Below are positions 5,787-6,355 of a stretch of 6,355 nt of DNA, one piece after another. The DNA comes from Caldilineaceae bacterium. Lineage in GTDB: Bacteria > Chloroflexota > Anaerolineae > Caldilineales > Caldilineaceae. The DNA is taken from assembly GCA_012032975.1 (NCBI GenBank), contig JAAUPU010000188.1, positions 1-6,355 of the forward strand, given 5' to 3'. Position 1 is the first letter of the stretch, and the number at the start of each line of letters is the position of its first letter. A model generated the notes under the pieces. It searched no databases. It had not been told where the DNA came from and saw only the letters and a program-made list of their open reading frames with translations. A program made the position numbers and the translations under genes.

Positions 5787-6355
5787 GTGACCACACAAGA
5801 ATCAGCCATCCGTCCCTCCACCGACTTCAGCTATCAATCCTCACAGCCGCCGCCGGCCATCTCGCCAGATGTTCGGCTTGTGTTGATCTGTCATGCGGAA
5901 GACATGCACGATGTCTATCGGGATCTTTCGCACGAAAACAGCGGACTGACAGCGCGCGGATGGGAACAGTCCGAAACTGTTGCGCAATGGCTGCAAACCC
6001 ATGAACGCATCGACCAGTTGTTCAGTGGTCAACAGCTCCACAGCCGTCTCACCGCGCAGCGTATCGGCCAGACCTTGGGCCTTTCTGTGAAGGTCAACCG
6101 CAACATCCCGCGCTGTACAGTAGCAGATTGGCGCTTTTGGGATACAGAGAGCGCATTGCCAACGGATCTCGGGGACGAGTCAGAGCACTCTGACTCGCCA
6201 CCCAATGATACCTATGCCGAGTTCAGCAGCGCGCTTTCGGCGCAATCGACCAGATGATCGACGAGGCAATCGGGCAGACCGTCGCCCTGGTCACCTGCAG
6301 CAACACGATTGCCACGGTGGTGCGCCACTTCTGCGGCGCCAGTCGGCTGGGTTTT
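5787..6355 (+). CDS. Histidine phosphatase superfamily protein with altered catalytic residues, partial and frameshifted
   Basis: This belongs to the phosphoglycerate-mutase-like histidine phosphatase superfamily, whose members use a phosphohistidine intermediate. Visible from GTG 5787: the strand RLVLICHAED (30-39), where the RHG signature stands; LTARGWEQSETVAQWL (54-69), the typical LTxxGxxQ helix; and SGQQLHSRLTAQRIGQTLGL (80-99), with the conserved S, R and TA of the SxxxRxxxTA motif. The frame stops at 6255-6257. Restoring one C near 6224 gives YAEFQQRAFGAIDQMIDEA and then VALVTCSNTIATVVRHFCG, the second active-site strand, running off the right edge. His36 is present, but the RHG Arg is Cys35 and the distal His reads Cys in TCSN, so phosphatase activity is doubtful. 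GTG 5787 is the earliest start in this frame and has no visible Shine-Dalgarno. Residues 1-28 are polar and Pro-rich with no signal peptide, so it is probably cytoplasmic. The substrate is unknown. Confidence 0.8.

Overview
The window looks like chromosomal DNA of an uncultivated Chloroflexota-type bacterium, possibly Caldilineales-like. That guess rests on my recollection of how the glycosyltransferase and the EF-G2-like factor look in that group, not on a search. The sequence is either unpolished or decayed. Nearly every gene, on both strands, is interrupted by single-base gains or losses at short runs of one base, and each gene reads as a normal family member once one base is restored.

Layout. 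1-593 (minus) holds the C-terminal part of a MacB/FtsX-type ABC transporter permease. It is frameshifted, runs off the left edge, and sits in frame with an unrelated-looking N-terminal stretch that contains a DUF438-like segment. 594-775 holds nothing I can support. 776 to about 1010 (plus) is the first quarter of dihydropteroate synthase (folP), frameshifted and then cut off. It abuts the 3' end of a processive family 2 glycosyltransferase (about 1023-2529, minus). That gene has a good sigma-70-type promoter and a terminator-like hairpin at the start of its leader. Divergent from it is a small stand-alone Hpt phosphotransfer protein (2812-3194, plus) with two frameshifts. A strong bidirectional terminator (3335-3369) separates it from a convergent EF-G2-like translational GTPase (3401-5468, minus; one frameshift). 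The GTPase has a strong Shine-Dalgarno sequence and a near-consensus promoter about 150 nt upstream. A divergent promoter at 5690-5718 serves a histidine-phosphatase-superfamily protein (5787 to the right edge, plus; one frameshift) with apparently altered catalytic residues.

The genes from 1023 rightward each have their own promoter or terminator, so they look like separate transcription units rather than one operon. No shared pathway is evident: envelope polysaccharide synthesis, phosphorelay signalling, translation and a phosphatase-like protein are simply neighbours. The first kilobase is different. It consists of pieces of two or three unrelated genes, none complete, and the permease has a gammaproteobacterial flavour. 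It may be a chimeric assembly, a horizontally acquired remnant or a decayed region. I see no CRISPR array, tRNA, rRNA, insertion sequence or phage gene.
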